35,872 nucleotides of DNA. It comes from Pyxidicoccus fallax. GTDB lineage: Bacteria > Myxococcota > Myxococcia > Myxococcales > Myxococcaceae. Positions 35,254 to 35,872 of the stretch are shown in pieces. Below the pieces are notes generated by a model, which worked only from the letters and a program-made list of their open reading frames with translations, was not told where the DNA came from and ran no database searches. The stretch is from NCBI RefSeq assembly GCF_012933655.1, contig NZ_JABBJJ010000102.1, positions 1-35,872 of the forward strand, given 5' to 3'. The first letter of the stretch is position 1; each line of letters opens with the position of its first letter. A program made the position numbers and the translations under genes.

Positions 35254-35872
35254 CTATCCTCCCCCGACGTTCCGGAGGTCATTGGCGAGCGCCGTGTCGC
35301 GGTACTCGGGGGTGAAGAAGCTGCGGGAGGTCATGTTGGGCACGCGGATGGTGGTCTCCACCGTGGAGCGCACGTACGCGTCCCCCTCGGCCGGCGGCGG
35401 GGGCGCGTTGAGGAGCTGGCGCGGCGTGTCGAGCACCTCCCGCGGCTGCTTGCGGGTGGAGCGCACCGTGAGGCCCACGCGCACGGCGCGGATGTTGGCC
35501 GGGTGCGCGGTGTAGCGCTCGGGCGCGTCGTACGGCGACCCGTAGCTCGGAGGGGTGAGGCCAGGCGCCGGAGGCACCATGGGCGTCTCGTCGCCGAGCA
35601 CCCAGCTGGCGCCGCCGCCGGCCCCCATGTCCGGGGCCGCGGCAGCGGCGCAGCACACGGTGTCCGCCGGGGGGCGGTTCATCTGGTAGGCGACCTGGAA
35701 GGACTCGACGTCCGCGACGATGGGGTCGAACTCCGCGTTGGAATGCCAGCCGTGCCGCACGACCAGGTACGGCCGGCCGCCGAACGACTCCACGCGCAGC
35801 CGCTTCTCCCGCACCAGCATGACGAAGGGGGGCTGGGCGGTGTCGACCAGGCACCCCGGCAGGGGCGGGGGG
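35254..35872 (-). CDS. pilW: PilW-like minor pilin, C-terminal part (5' end outside window)
   Basis: The frame is open to the last base of the window, so the N-terminal prepilin helix is not seen. The visible 205 residues include the PilW hallmarks VESFQVAYQM and NIRAVRVGLTVRS near the C-terminus, and FFTPEYRDTALANDLRN at the end. Between the two hallmarks is an insertion of about 40 residues containing two adjacent cysteines and Ala/Gly runs (VCCAAAAAPDMGAGGG). The stop is 5 bases upstream of the PilX-like start, so the genes are in one operon whose promoter and earlier genes (probably pilV and fimU) lie beyond 35872. Confidence 0.85.
   Translation of the reverse strand, partial: PPPLPGCLVDTAQPPFVMLVREKRLRVESFGGRPYLVVRHGWHSNAEFDPIVADVESFQVAYQMNRPPADTVCCAAAAAPDMGAGGGASWVLGDETPMVPPAPGLTPPSYGSPYDAPERYTAHPANIRAVRVGLTVRSTRKQPREVLDTPRQLLNAPPPPAEGDAYVRSTVETTIRVPNMTSRSFFTPEYRDTALANDLRNVGGG

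Overview
This window looks like chromosomal DNA of a myxobacterium, most likely Myxococcaceae (Myxococcus, Corallococcus or Pyxidicoccus). The evidence is a very high GC content with strong third-position GC bias, many lipoproteins with Asp/Gly/Thr/Pro linkers, a PilY1/minor-pilin cluster, and a housekeeping set (acnA, gpsA, hflX, proB) mixed with large secreted proteins. The assignment rests on gene style and recognised families, not on a database match. I see no rRNA, tRNA, CRISPR array, insertion sequence or prophage.

Layout. 1-3083 (+): the 3' part of a secreted two-domain amidohydrolase, followed closely by a small conserved hypothetical gene. 3084-6479: an AT-rich control region and a 1039-residue secreted multidomain protein of unknown function, closed by a 14-bp terminator hairpin shared with the convergent lipoprotein at 6546-8267. 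8475-11399: a methyltransferase convergent with an overlapping response regulator/histidine kinase pair. The kinase is divergent from a di-haem beta-propeller lipoprotein (11658-13670). 13745-16882: a small lipoprotein divergent from a repeat-bearing outer-membrane barrel protein, then gpsA. 16896-19530 (-): two small membrane proteins, one with a cytoplasmic winged-helix-like tail, and hflX. 19687-21345: proB and a small secreted protein. 21664-25214 (+): a tight operon of two WYL regulators resembling actinobacterial PafB and PafC plus a membrane-spanning FHA protein. 25367-26626: a ClsB-like phospholipase D protein. 26888-29617: acnA. 29688-30110 (-): a small HD hydrolase resembling stand-alone alarmone hydrolases. 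30198-35872 (-): pilY1, a PilX-like pilin, and a PilW-like pilin that runs off the window.

How the genes may work together. The right end is a type IVa pilus priming cluster transcribed leftward from outside the window. PilY1 carries a von Willebrand A domain with a MIDAS motif, EF-hand-like loops and a C-terminal propeller. The centre holds signalling genes: a two-component pair, a tethered winged-helix protein, the WYL-WYL-FHA operon and a possible (p)ppGpp hydrolase. The most promising unit is the WYL-WYL-FHA operon. Its upstream region carries a promoter-like element that overlaps sequences resembling both the published M. xanthus LexA box and the mycobacterial PafBC motif, which suggests a DNA-damage-linked module. 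That reading is inference and needs testing.
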